Of a DNA stretch of 64,000 nucleotides, positions 1 to 10,447 are shown in pieces. Source of the DNA: Strix aluco (taxonomy: Eukaryota; Chordata; Aves; Strigiformes; Strigidae); NCBI RefSeq assembly GCF_031877795.1, contig NC_133933.1, positions 25,262,029-25,326,028 of the forward strand, read 5' to 3'. The notes under the pieces are model-generated. The model did no database searches, was not told where the DNA came from, and saw only the letters and a program-made list of their open reading frames with translations. The position numbers and the translations under genes are program-made. Every line of letters starts with the position of its first letter. Position 1 is the first letter of the stretch.

Positions 1-396
1 TGTAGCTTAAGGAAAAAAAAATTCTTGAAGAGTTTAGGAAAATGCAAAATTGTACCCGAGGTAATAATCTATCTTAAAACCTGTGTGGAAAATACACTCG
101 CTCTGCAAATGCATTGTTGCTCTTCAGTGACTAATAGAACCAAAAATCAGTTGCAGATGGCTCTTTTCAAGCAAGTCAACATGCTAAGCCAAGGCAAACA
201 GTGGAAGACAAGAATCTTTCTTATCACGCACCAGATAAGATCTACACAGTAAAGCTCTCACTTGAGAGTTCTGACAAAGCCTGTCAAGAAGCCAATATTA
301 ATAGCATGCTATCACTATGCAGATTAGATAATCCAGGCAATTAGAGCCTGGTGGACACACCTAGAAAGGTACAGAGTTCCTAGATGACCAAAGTAT

Positions 397-415
397 GGGG
401 GGGGGGGGCGGGGGG
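397..415. repeat. Poly-G tract (12 G, C, 6 G)
   Basis: A guanine run broken by one cytosine in MIA3 intron 2. Confidence 0.95.
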
Positions 416-683
416 AAATGTTGGTAATTTCCTCAATGTTTTGTTACAGGATGAAAATGACAGCGGCTGATTTTCTTGAAGAGTTTGTTTGGGAAGAGCG
501 CTCAGTTAAAAATCAAATTAAAGAGGAAACCAGTTATGTCAAAACAGTTAGGGATATGTAACTATATGTGTTGTTATATTGGTATCACCAAAATAGGTTA
601 ACCTGGGCTGAAGTTTTCTGGGTTTACAATGGCATTAAAGAACAAGAGGAAAATTGTATCCAGTAAATAATATGTACTAATAC

Positions 684-706
684 TTTTTTTTTTTTTGGGG
701 GGGGGG
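684..706. repeat. T13-G10 homopolymer junction
   Basis: Thirteen thymines are followed directly by ten guanines, in MIA3 intron 2. Confidence 0.9.
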
Positions 707-2580
707 CAGGAGTATGCAAGCAAAGCAAGCATGATACATTATAGGGCTTCCTTTTTTAACTATTTCTCATTCAAATCTTACCTTCCATAGTTGATACCTC
801 TGAAGTTAGTTACACATATATATATAAAAACATAAGAAATCTATTACCTCCCCACCTTTTCTAAACACATAGAGATACTCTCTTATGGAAAAGAGATAAT
901 GTATGCAGGTTTATTATTGTGGATATATATTGTGGGTGTATAGCAGGAATGGGAAATTAAACCATACAATTCAAATTAAACCAGACAATTCAAATCAAAA
1001 GCTTGCCCTTATGCAGTATACTACAATTTTATTCTAAATTGGCCTGTTTCTCTCTACAAACTTCTATTCCAGTTTTAAATGATCCTTCTGAAAACAAAAG
1101 TCAAAGCTTCAAAGTAGCCTCCTCACAGACAAATCTCCGTGACTAGCATTATAATTAGACATCACACTTTCTAACTCATTTAGTGTAATCCAAGCTGCTG
1201 ACCATATAAGTCCTCTGCAGTGACCCAGTTTGCCACTTATGTGGTTTATGAGCCATATGGGATCTGCATGCCCAAAATTTCATCTGCTCCTCTCCCTACA
1301 AGTCCTCTCTTGTAAGGGAAAAAATGCCTCATTGTGCAAATAAAGGAAACATTCTTCATTCTCTTCAGACGATAGAGGAAAGGCATTATGAATGCCAAGT
1401 AAATAAGGGAGAAAAAAGTGCATCCTTCATTTCCATTCCCTTCCCAGCTGAAATGCCGTGGGTGGATGAAACGCATAGCTGTGTGCACAGCATCTGTCCC
1501 CACCAGTGCCGACGTGTGACAGCCAGCTGTGGCACATTTGCTGACCACCAACAACCAAGAGGCCAGATCCTCATACCACCTACCTCAGTGACAGATCACA
1601 GACAGCTGGGAAATGAGATGTTCAAATGTTTTTAACCTTAAAGCCCACATCCCTAAAGCACAGGCATCACAGGTACCTAAAACTGCAGAACGATGGTCAA
1701 AGAAGAGTTGGTCTGTCCCTGCTGAACACTGACATTGTTAAGAAAACAAATAGGAAAGAATTCCCTGATCCTTTGGGTCCTCCAGACATACACTGTCTTC
1801 CTGTCTTAACTTAAATTTAGCCCTCCTATCTTCCTTTTTATTATGGTATGTGTAAGGTTTGAAAACAAAAAAAACCAACCCTCCGCAAATCCTTGGCCAC
1901 AATCTGTAGTCAAGTCCATTTCATGTAATGTGAGGCCAGAAATAGTTTTCTCAACTTTAAATCAAACGAATAAAGTTCAGCCCTTTGACAGAATACAAAA
2001 TAGCAATCTTCTGCACCAATAATTTAAAGTGTCTTTGCTGAAATGTTTTGTTAAAAACCAGCAGTTTTTACATGGAATTATCTGAAGTAGTTTTGGAGTT
2101 CTGGACCCTGCCGAAGATGAGGGCAGAGTGCAGGAGAAATGCATAGGAGGAAAGTCTACATAACACAACTTGATGGTGTAAACAAAGAGGTGGATGCTGA
2201 AGTGGACATTAGTTTTAGAGCAGGACACAGCGCATTGGACAGTAAGAGTACCAGGTGTGCTTCAGCTCTGGGAAAAAATCAAGTATTTTCCAGGAACTGA
2301 CATATTCATGAAATTCCTAACATAAAATCACTATTAAATAATGGCCATAGAACATTGTTCAAGCATTTGGTTTTGCTTTATTAATGAGGGTTATACAGCT
2401 CTGCTAAAAACTGCAAGCTATATAATGTTTAGAATATGTATTATAGCTGGGTTCCAGAATTTTTTCATCTACAAAATACTCACTGAGGTCAATGGGAGTT
2501 CTTCGGGCAATAAAGTATCCGGGACTGGGATCAGAAAATAAACGATCTATATTGTTAAAATACAGTACGTTTGCTGGCAC

Positions 2581-2604
2581 GGGGGGGGGGGGGGGGGGGG
2601 GGGG
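2581..2604. repeat. Poly-G tract (24 G)
   Basis: An uninterrupted run of 24 guanines in MIA3 intron 2. Runs this long are unstable and hard to sequence, so the true length may differ. Confidence 0.95.
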
Positions 2605-4936
2605 AAGTCAACAATGGCTTGAAAAGGGCGGAGTGAATTAGAAGAGCAAAGGCAAATAAAGCCCAGACCCAACTGCTATAGATTTTTCAGCCTTGGTGAA
2701 AGGCCCCTTTCTTATCAGATCATCTCCCTTCAGGTCAGAAATACTATTGGCTCCTCAAAATCGATTTCAGGAATAAAGCCTGTATTTACAATTTGTTTGA
2801 AATAAGCCCCAGGCTGCAGTAGTTGAAGCTTCTCATACACACATTGCCCTACAATCTGCCCTCATCTGAAGACTGGAATACCAGTTATCCCTTGATTTCA
2901 TCACTTCCATTATGCCGTAATAAATACTTTCCCCGAAAACATTGGAGAATGGAAAAAGGCAGCAGGGTAGATGCATGGGATCAAATGATACACATGAGCA
3001 CACATAAAAGTTGTGCAATGAGACCCCAAAAGGGCTGCGGCAGAAGGTAACGTGCCTTCCACCGGAATCTGTTTGATCGCAGACCTCGCTGGGTAGCCTG
3101 TTTTTAATTAGCAAGCAACAGCCTCCCCCTAGCTCCAAGACTGCACACAGCAGGCACGGCTGGTCTGCATAAATCAAGTTGCCCAGCCAAATCTGGCATG
3201 GGAAGTCACGTTGCCTGAGAGAGACCCCAGCACTATCTGCAAGTCAGGGGCAGGATCAGACATGCCAGTGCCCTACTCAGCATGCAAGGGTAGGCACCTC
3301 TGACCCCGCTGCAGCGCTTGCACGCTGGTTGTTGCGGCATTATGATTAATGCAGAAGCAGTCAATCAAACCGGGGAAAAAAGAAATACAGATTATAGCCA
3401 CCAACTGAAAGGAATTAGTCTGTCATCACTGCCCTGGAAAGGAACATAGAAAATAGCGTAACACAATTAAAAAACGACAACAAATAAAATGGAGCTTTGC
3501 AATTCTTTTACACCTGCCAGCTTCAGCTTTTACTTGTTAAACTCAAAGCAAACATCCTTTTAACTTGGAGACACACCTAACTGTTGCATGATCTTACTAT
3601 CAGTGAATAGTTAAACTGAATATTAACTCAGCAATTACCTTAAACATGCTGTTTGATCTTGCAGCCTGCACTACACCTTGTTAGAAGATGCAAAATTGGC
3701 TCCACGTTACTACTCTGTGTCTCAAGAACTGGCAGCCCTGGAAACCCGTACTGGCTAATTAACCAGATTATTTATGGTACAGTACATGTCAGAAGGGAAT
3801 TACCAGCATGATACAATTATAAACTCTTCTTTAACCACGTGCTGCAGTTTTCTGCTCTCTTCTGCATCATTCTAATTGGATTCAGCTTCTGCTGAGAGCT
3901 TGGCTGTCCACACCCAGCCTGAACAGGTTAGAGAAAGTGATACATCCTGCTTTCCACTAAACCACTAGTGCCACCATCAACACCCAGGTGTGGCTTCCAG
4001 CAGCCTAGACCACTTGCACAGTCAATTGTCTATCCCTTGTAGAAAAACAGAGTAAGAATGAATCTGTAAGTGATTTGGACACAAAAAAGGTATGTGAGGG
4101 AAGCATGGAAAGGGGGCAAAAGGGATGAGGTCTAAGCAACCTCCAGACTGCCAGCATTTTCAAGGGAAGTCCACAAAAAATGCTCTTCCTCCAGGGTATC
4201 TCAGTTCTGCTTGTGTCAGGCAAATAAGGTGTTTATCATGAAAGCCAAGAGAAGTTTTCTATGAAATAACTGTAAGTATGAGGGATCCTCCTTTCCCACC
4301 AACCCTCTCTTGATCCCCCAGAGAAGTCATCAAGTCAGACAAGGCCACTACTCTGCAAGCTGCTACAATGTGTTTAAAGCTGACAGACAGACCTCTTCAA
4401 AATCGAATTTGCCTTAATTCTTTTTAGTTTTACTACTTTTTTTCCTCCCAATTCTGCATGCAGCTTAGATAAAAAGGAGAAGACGGCTGCTGAATATTAG
4501 GAAGAGAAACGTAATTAAAACGTATACATGGAACGATTTTTAGCAGGATTACAGAGAGTGCAGGATGAAAACATGTCAGGGGTAAAACACAAACCCAGGC
4601 TTAAGCCTCCCTAGATGGGAAGGGAGGCTCAACTTCCAGGCAGGCTCATGGGCCACCACTTACAGTGCTGCAATGGGAGGTTTTCAACACAAAGGCAGTT
4701 TTCTAACAGTTTTTAGCACACATTAGCATTGCCCATTTTTCACAGCACTTAATGCTTTAGGTTTGATCAAACCGCACCCCATTTCACACTGGTCTCAAGA
4801 CAAAATGGCATTCATTATGTTATTTAGCTATGTTTAAAACCCTAAATGTTCTCCTATGAGGCAAAAGGAAGGGAAAAAGATTACCAACAGAAAGCGATGA
4901 GAAGAAGCAGCAGAACAAATGCTTTAGGGTACTTAC

Positions 4937-5070
4937 ACTTCCAGCCCAAAGCTCGGTTGATTTTCCTATTAGTTTGTAATATACGTACACCGCTTCTCCC
5001 TTCTTAAAATTGACAAAGCGACAATCTGGGCCTTTAAAATCCTGCATTGCCTTCCCTCGGCACATTAACA
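4937..5070 (-). CDS. MIA3: MIA3 exon 2
   Basis: The exon is 134 nt long and encodes residues 51-95, the middle of the MIA-type SH3-like domain ([15 protein letters not shown] through YVYYKL to STELWAGS). The acceptor GGACAG lies just above 5070 and the donor GTAAGT lies at the complement of 4931-4936. It joins exon 1 in frame and ends in phase 0. This is the most conserved piece of the gene in the window. Confidence 0.94.
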
Positions 5071-5935
5071 CTGTCCAAAGAAAAGGAAAATAAGAGTATT
5101 ACTTGAAAAATAATGATAAAAGAGTTTCATGAAAAGGATCTTTGCTAACTGGCAGAAAACAAGACCGCCCCACACGCACCAGTTTCCTATTTTCCAGATT
5201 GGGTCAAGAGATAAGAACTTAACTGAAGGCATAACTCGAATAAGATATTAATTTAAAACAAAGCAAGCTCACTGATCAAGACAAGCATTGGACAAAGCAC
5301 TTGAGAATTACATTTCAGAAGTGCGCTATGAAGCTAATTATTAGTATTAAATTGGGCTGAAAGATGACATCTGTGTCCTAGCGACTCAGCCCTGAAATTA
5401 TTCAACCCATAAACAACACCCAGAGAGCGGGTTTATCACAAGGGGGTTTTGCGGGAGGGGGGAAGAAAAAAAGGGAGCTGCGAGGATCTGAAAACTTGGT
5501 CGAGAGGAGAGGAACGACGCGCGTCGGCGCCGCGTTTCCATCTCCCCGATTCTCCCCAATTTCCGCACCAGCGCCGGGGGTGGGGGGGCTTCGGGAAATG
5601 CCCCCGCGAGACACGCGGCGTTCGCACCTTTTCCCGTAAGAACTCCGCGGGGGCGGGGGCCCGGCCGTGCCGAGCCCCGGGAGCGGGCAGGGACCTCCCG
5701 CACCCCCCACACCGGGCGCCCCTGGGCCGGGGTGTCCCCGTCCCCCCAGTGGCGGGGTGTGTCCCCCCCGCCGCCCCCACTCACTGCTGCACTCGGGGTC
5801 GGCGCAGCGCTTGCGCTCGGCGAAGCGGCGGCCCAGGTCGGTCCCGGCGGCGGCGCGGAGGAGGGAGGGCGGCGGGGGCAGGAGCAGCAGCAGGGCGAGG
5901 AGCAGCCGGGGGTCCGGCGGCGGGGCTGCGGCCAT
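4937..5935 (-). CDS. MIA3: MIA3/TANGO1, 5' part (exons 1-2 only)
   Basis: MIA3 (TANGO1) is a membrane protein of ER exit sites. Its luminal SH3-like domain engages collagen cargo (through HSP47 in mammals), and its cytosolic part recruits COPII components. Two coding exons are visible: 5935-5785 and 5070-4937. The start ATG (complement of 5933-5935) has A at -3 and G at +4 and is the first ATG in its frame. Residues 10-30 are a leucine-rich signal peptide. From about residue 36 the reading is the MIA-family SH3-like domain, with cysteines at 44, 49, 54 and 67 and the motif [16 protein letters not shown]. Donors GTGAGT and GTAAGT, acceptor GGACAG, and the phase (1 nt then 134 nt) all agree. 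The visible product is 95 residues of a protein that is normally near 1,900. The third exon, which should finish the SH3 fold, was not found in 1-4936, so it probably lies beyond the left edge. MIA and MIA2 share the fold, but the neighbouring genes favour MIA3. Confidence 0.93.
5071..5784 (-). other. MIA3: MIA3 intron 1
   Basis: The intron is 714 nt with a GT donor and AG acceptor on the minus strand. Its first 300 nt or so (5460-5784) belong to the CpG island of the promoter and explain several long open frames seen there on both strands. Nothing else is recognised in it. Confidence 0.85.
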
Positions 5936-6560
5936 GTTGGCGGGCGCCGGCGGCGGGGAGGGAGGGAGCAGACACGTCAGCAGCGCCGGCGGGAGGGCGA
6001 TGTGGCGGGGGAGGGACCGGGCCGGCCCCGCCGCCGCCGCCACGGGAGGAGGAGAAGGAGGAGGAGGGCAGCGCCCGGACCCTCCCTCCCGGCAGCAGCC
6101 CGAGCCCGCCCCGCCGAGCCGGGGGCACCGGCCGCCGGCGCCGGGCGGCTCTCGGCCAGGCTCCCGCCTAGCACGGGCTCCCCCCCCCCTTGGAGGGGTG
6201 CGGGGAAAGGTCCTGCCCCTGACCTATGCTTACTAATGGCGGGGTTCTCTACCAGCGGATCGCTGAAGTAACAAGAAGAGCCCAACGGCCGCCCCGCCGT
6301 GCGGGATGGGTGTAATTGCCCCCCTCAAGGGGAAGGATCCAACAGATCCAACCATACACCCGGCTGCTCCCCCTCCTGCCCCGCCAAGAAGTTCACATGC
6401 AGCCGTCACCAAGCACGCATGTCACCTCCCCCGGGGACCTCCCGACGGTTTGAGGTCCAGCCTGCGATGACACGGGCGGAGGAACTCGCTCCCCCCGTGG
6501 TCCCGCAGGTTGCGCGGGGGTCTGCCGGGACCGCCCGCTCCCGGCCTCTCCCTGCCCCTC
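5450..6560 (-). promoter_or_regulatory. CpG island over the MIA3 promoter and exon 1
   Basis: This is a dense G+C stretch rich in CpG that covers exon 1, the upstream flank and the first part of intron 1. Such islands mark promoters of broadly expressed vertebrate genes, which fits MIA3. No TATA box is apparent near the start codon. On the minus strand the start codon lies in AACATGGCCGC, which resembles a YY1 site overlapping translation initiation. Edges are judged by eye and the transcription start is not defined. Confidence 0.75.
5785..5935 (-). CDS. MIA3: MIA3 exon 1 (coding part)
   Basis: The exon encodes residues 1-50: a short Ala/Pro-rich N-terminus, a hydrophobic leucine stretch (signal peptide), then the start of the SH3-like domain ending [10 protein letters not shown]. 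It ends one base into codon 51 before a GTGAGT donor (complement of 5779-5784). The frame stays open upstream to about 6043 but has no earlier ATG, so the ATG at 5935 is the likely start. Confidence 0.92.
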
Positions 6561-9330
6561 CCCGGCTTTTCACTCCGAATTAAGTCCTGCCGCATTTTAA
6601 CGCCGAATGTTCACAAACCACAAGGCGTCCCACTTACAAGTGTGCCTGCGCTTATGACTACCTCTTCTTCACAGCCATCACATTTATATTGCCTGAGAGA
6701 TCTAAAATGGCAGAGTAACAGAAGTCACCACAGTCACTTACAGGAGAAAAACGAACAAAACTTCTTACCCCCCTCTTTTTCTGACCCATGTTATTTGTTC
6801 AGCACAACCCCTGACTGGACAAAGAGAGTAAAAGATGCAGCCAAGAAGGGACAGGTAATGTAAGAGAGTCTTCTTGCTGGTTTATCAAATTGCCAATTTT
6901 AACTTTCTTTTTTTCACTCACCAAATGACAAATTCTGAAGCTGCTACCAAAATGAATAGGTCCTTCGCAGAACTGATCATCGAGGTGAAGGATTCTGCTT
7001 TTTCATGTATGTCAAAGGACAACTCAGGATTTTTCTGAGTCCTTTTAAATGATATATCATGAGAGTCAGCAATCACCACTGCTAATTGCATTAGAGGCGG
7101 TGCTTGTGTTTTTATCATATCCTCATTATTGATTTTTGCTCTACATACTCTCATTTCCACAGCCCCAGCATACACAGCCTGAGATGCAAGCTTAGTTACT
7201 GCTATGTAATCCCTGAAAAATATGTAAGCATTTCATTTTCAGCCCCCATCTAGAGCAGTTTAATATTTTAATCACATTAGGAAAAAGCATCGAGGCAGAA
7301 ACAGGTATCTTCCTTAGTGCTGCAATGAACGGCTTTGCCCAATGTACCTTGGACACCCCACCATTTCTTGCAGCCCAGTTCCTCCAGAGGTTAAGCAAAC
7401 ATCCACACGCTACAGGAATGCAACAATTCATACACCCAGTGCCCACACATACTCCTCAGGCCCAGCATAAGATCTCAGCTGCAGCATGTAGCATTGATGA
7501 CAGCCCCCCCTGGAATTTCGCTGTCATTTTTGTATTTCACATCCTCTAAAATGAGGTGATACCTATTTGCCATTGCTGATACTGGCTGATAAAAATCTCT
7601 AAGAAAGCCTAACTCAAAATTAGAGGTGAATTTTATCACAATTTACAATACTGAAGTAAATATATTCAAGTCTCATTCCACAATGACTGTACAAACAAAA
7701 GACAAGTCATTTTTCCCTTGACATTAACGTTTCTTGAGGCTTAATGCCCAGCCTGATTTTTATGTCCAATTGCTTGTGAAGATGGAGCTGTTTGGTAATT
7801 TCCCATCAGTACAAGGTTATCAAGTTTATCTTTATTAAAAGACCAAGATAAAAGGTAATGGTGTCTGTGGTCATAAAGACATGGGCAAGAAAGGGAGATG
7901 TGAAGAGAACTTCTTGCATAAGTCATTGCCTTTATTGTGCAATAACAAGTAGCTCACAGTCCATATGTATACATGAGTTTACCACTGCAACCACCCAGCA
8001 TTCCCTACAATTTCGAGTATTTCATAGTAATGATGTACCCGTTTATTAACATACCCAGCTTTCCCCAATGTATGACATAAAAGAGAAATATTTCATGTAG
8101 TTCAACTTAGGTATTTCAGACAAAATTTCCTTCAGTCTTCAACCCCAATCTTGGAAACAGATGTATTCAACTATGAGAGTAATCCCACCGCACATGTAAC
8201 ATTTTGTATGTGTATAGTTACAAAGCAGCTCTCTCATCTCTCCTGCACTAAAGTATCTACTAAAGTAACTGATACCTATTAACAAGATCAGTTGGCCGAG
8301 TTCACATAAGAATCAGCAAAGACTCCCATGGATGATACAGGAAGATAAAAATAACAAGCCAAATGTAAACATGCTTCTAAGCAAATGTGAGAACTTTAAG
8401 AAATAAAGTGGGGTAAGCTGGATCGTGAAACTAGGGTACTGACCTAAAGATCAGCAATGTTGTAGAAAGTGACACCATGCTTGGGGAACACCAATGATCC
8501 ATGAGACACTCAGACGAGGTACGAATTGTAAAGGACAGACAAAGAAGATGACACTGTTAAAGAAGTGGTGTTATATAACAGTTTATTGTCGCGTTAATCA
8601 AGTGAGTTAACTATCAATTAATAATATAAAATACTTATGAACTGAAATGCTGGTTATATATTGGAACACAGGATTTAAAAAAAAAAAAAAAAGAGTAAAG
8701 GGAGACTTCTGCTGTCCCCACATAATTTATTAAATGTTGTATTAAGATATGATACTGAGGATAAATGTTTAGACACTACAAACAACTGTTCTGCCTTATA
8801 CATTTGTTTTTTGTCTCTCTTGACACTTGTTATTGATCGCAGTTGAACCAGGATACTGGATTACATGAACCTTTAATCTGAGCCAGTTTATTATTTACTC
8901 ACCCTCTCATGGCACAGCTGTTCTGAAAAAAACGCTGTAAATTCTTACTCGGAAAACTAGACTTTACACATACCAAAACACTCCATGGTAAAGGCAGTTG
9001 CCAAGAGTGATTTAAAGAAACAAGTACCAGCACAAATTTGCAAAAACCAGATTCAGTGGTTGAGCCAGCCAGATTTCTAGAATCCACATACTCTGCATGA
9101 GCACAGGCGATATTACTGCTCTACAACAAACAAGATTTTGATTCGGAATCCCTTTCTTCTGCAGAACATGATGGTCTAAATTACAGACTAACAGAAAAGA
9201 ACAAATACAGCTAATGGAAAAAGTGACAACAGGATCCAGAGAACTATCCCCTTTAGAGTAGCCATTGCATTAGTCAGGTTCTAGTAACGTTCCGATTGTG
9301 CTACGCGTAGAACTAAACATCTCTCGGCCA
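6561..9330. other. Spacer between the MIA3 and TAF1A islands
   Basis: This is about 2.8 kb of moderately A+T-rich sequence between the two divergent CpG-island promoters. It has a 16-17 nt poly-A run near 8677 and no open frame with family resemblance. It may contain regulatory DNA or a non-coding transcript, but nothing in the bases identifies one. Confidence 0.6.
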
Positions 9331-9640
9331 CGCTACGGAACACCCCCAGGCAGCCTCCCACGCTCCTCCCCTCCCTGCTGCTTCACCCTTTGCTAGCCTT
9401 GCTCATCTCCCCACTCCCACGGGCGGGCTCAGGAGGGGGCTCCCCGGCGGTCTGCAGCCCTCCCTCGGCAGGGCCCCGGCAGCGCCCAGCCCCGCTGTGC
9501 CTCCGGGGCTCGCAGCACCCCACACTCCGCTGCCCCCAGCCCTGCCCCGGTCGACAGGGGCAGGCAGACCCCTGTTGTCCATCCACTCGGGGTGGAAGCG
9601 AGCGCAGCTCTGCCCGCCGCTCGGCTCACTGCCGAGCCTG

Positions 9641-9682
9641 CCAGCCCCCAACCAGCCCCCAGCCCGCCCCCAGCCCGCCCGG
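9641..9682. repeat. C-rich imperfect tandem (CAGCCCCC/CAGCCCGC)
   Basis: Several imperfect copies of an 8-nt C-rich unit lie in the TAF1A island. The complementary strand has repeated runs of four to five G, enough for a G-quadruplex. Confidence 0.7.
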
Positions 9683-9911
9683 GTATACGTCTGATGGCGC
9701 CAAGGGCTCCCCCGAGGCCTGTACCGCCCCCTGCCCAGCCCCCGGAGCCCGCAGCCGAGGGGTGCTGAGCACCGAGGGCGAACGACACCTTTTTTTGGGG
9801 CCAAAGCCAAGCGCGAAGCGGCCAAGGTGCCGCCCAGCCCGACCCGGCCCACGATGACCGCTGGGCCCGCCGCTCGCGGGCTCTCCCACTCACGTGCCCC
9901 TGCCCCTTCAC

Positions 9912-9923
9912 TGCGCAGGCGCA
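9912..9923 (+). promoter_or_regulatory. NRF1-like site 1
   Basis: The sequence TGCGCAGGCGCA matches the NRF1 consensus YGCGCAYGCGCR except for one central base. Confidence 0.6.
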
Positions 9924-9975
9924 CAGGGAAAAGTGCCGCTTCCAGCATGGCGACGGCGCTGCCCGGCTTTCTCAA

Positions 9976-9987
9976 CGCGCATGCGCA
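9976..9987 (+). promoter_or_regulatory. NRF1-like site 2 (full consensus match)
   Basis: The sequence CGCGCATGCGCA fits YGCGCAYGCGCR at every position. It is the strongest of the four sites in the TAF1A island. Confidence 0.75.
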
Positions 9988-10018
9988 AGGGCCATTGTTT
10001 CCCTCCCTTCCCCTTTCC

Positions 10019-10029
10019 ATCATGGCGGC
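10019..10029 (+). promoter_or_regulatory. YY1-like site
   Basis: The sequence ATCATGGCGGC resembles the promoter-type YY1 element AAGATGGCGGC. Related ATGGCG motifs occur nearby at about 9945-9955 (plus) and 10036-10046 (minus). None of these ATGs opens a convincing reading frame, so they read better as factor sites. Confidence 0.55.
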
Positions 10030-10052
10030 AAAGTCGCGCCATGTTTCTGGCG

Positions 10053-10063
10053 ACGCATGCGCC
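10053..10063 (+). promoter_or_regulatory. NRF1-like half-plus site 3
   Basis: The sequence ACGCATGCGCC keeps the GCATGCGC core of the NRF1 palindrome but departs from it at the 5' edge. It is weaker than sites 2 and 4. Confidence 0.45.
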
Positions 10064-10084
10064 ACCCGGGGCGCCGCGCACGAT

Positions 10085-10096
10085 AGCGCATGCGCG
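10085..10096 (+). promoter_or_regulatory. NRF1-like site 4
   Basis: The sequence AGCGCATGCGCG has the full GCGCATGCGC palindrome and differs from the NRF1 consensus only in the first base. Confidence 0.65.
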
Positions 10097-10320
10097 GTGT
10101 GCGCCCCGGCCGTTCGGCGGCGAGGTCTGGCTGAGGCCCTATCCTTCATAGAACGGGCGGTCACCGGGGTGCGACTTGGCTGGGGGAGCTCCGAGCGGCC
10201 GGAGGCTCCTGAGGTCTCCCTGCAGCGGGGCCACCCTCCAGGGTCAAAGGCGGCCGCTGCTCGCTGCGTCCGGGCGGTGAGGTGTCGTTAGTGCGGGCGC
10301 GGCGGCCAGCCCACGGCGCC

Positions 10321-10447
10321 ATGGACGGCTTCTTGGAGGAGGAGGCGGCGACGGCGAAGAAGACGCCGAGCTCCACCGCGCAGGCGGGGAGCGCCCTGCT
10401 GCCGCCCCTGCACCTGCCCTTCCTGCCGCCGAACCTCTCCGAAGAGC
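10321..10447 (+). CDS. TAF1A: TAF1A coding exon 1
   Basis: Encodes residues 1-42: an acidic start ([11 protein letters not shown]), then a Ser/Thr/Ala linker and a proline-rich HLPFLPPNL segment. It ends one base into codon 43 before donor GTAAGG at 10448. Confidence 0.9.

Larger units (their letters stand above)
1..4936 (-). other. MIA3: MIA3 intron 2 (incomplete)
   Basis: This stretch follows MIA3 exon 2 on the minus strand. I looked for the expected third exon (end of the SH3 domain, beginning near VGSDFGYFP in relatives) and did not see it, so the intron is probably longer than 4.9 kb. It contains three guanine runs (397-415, 697-706, 2581-2604) and otherwise ordinary sequence. The open frames inside are short and show no family resemblance. 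Confidence 0.7.

Noticed and set aside
1-10. TGTAGCTTAA at the window start, as in mitochondrial tRNA-Phe leaders
   Set aside because: Only a handful of bases match and the following sequence does not fold or continue as mitochondrial DNA. It is coincidence.
5449-6271. Plus-strand open frames of 179-240 codons over the MIA3 island
   Set aside because: They are antisense to MIA3 exon 1 and its flank. Their Gly/Arg/Pro-rich products are shadows of the CpG island.
9403-10164. 253-codon open frame on the minus strand in the TAF1A island
   Set aside because: Several overlapping frames are open on both strands here because of base composition. The product is Ala/Arg/Gly-rich and unrecognisable, and the DNA is better explained as promoter.
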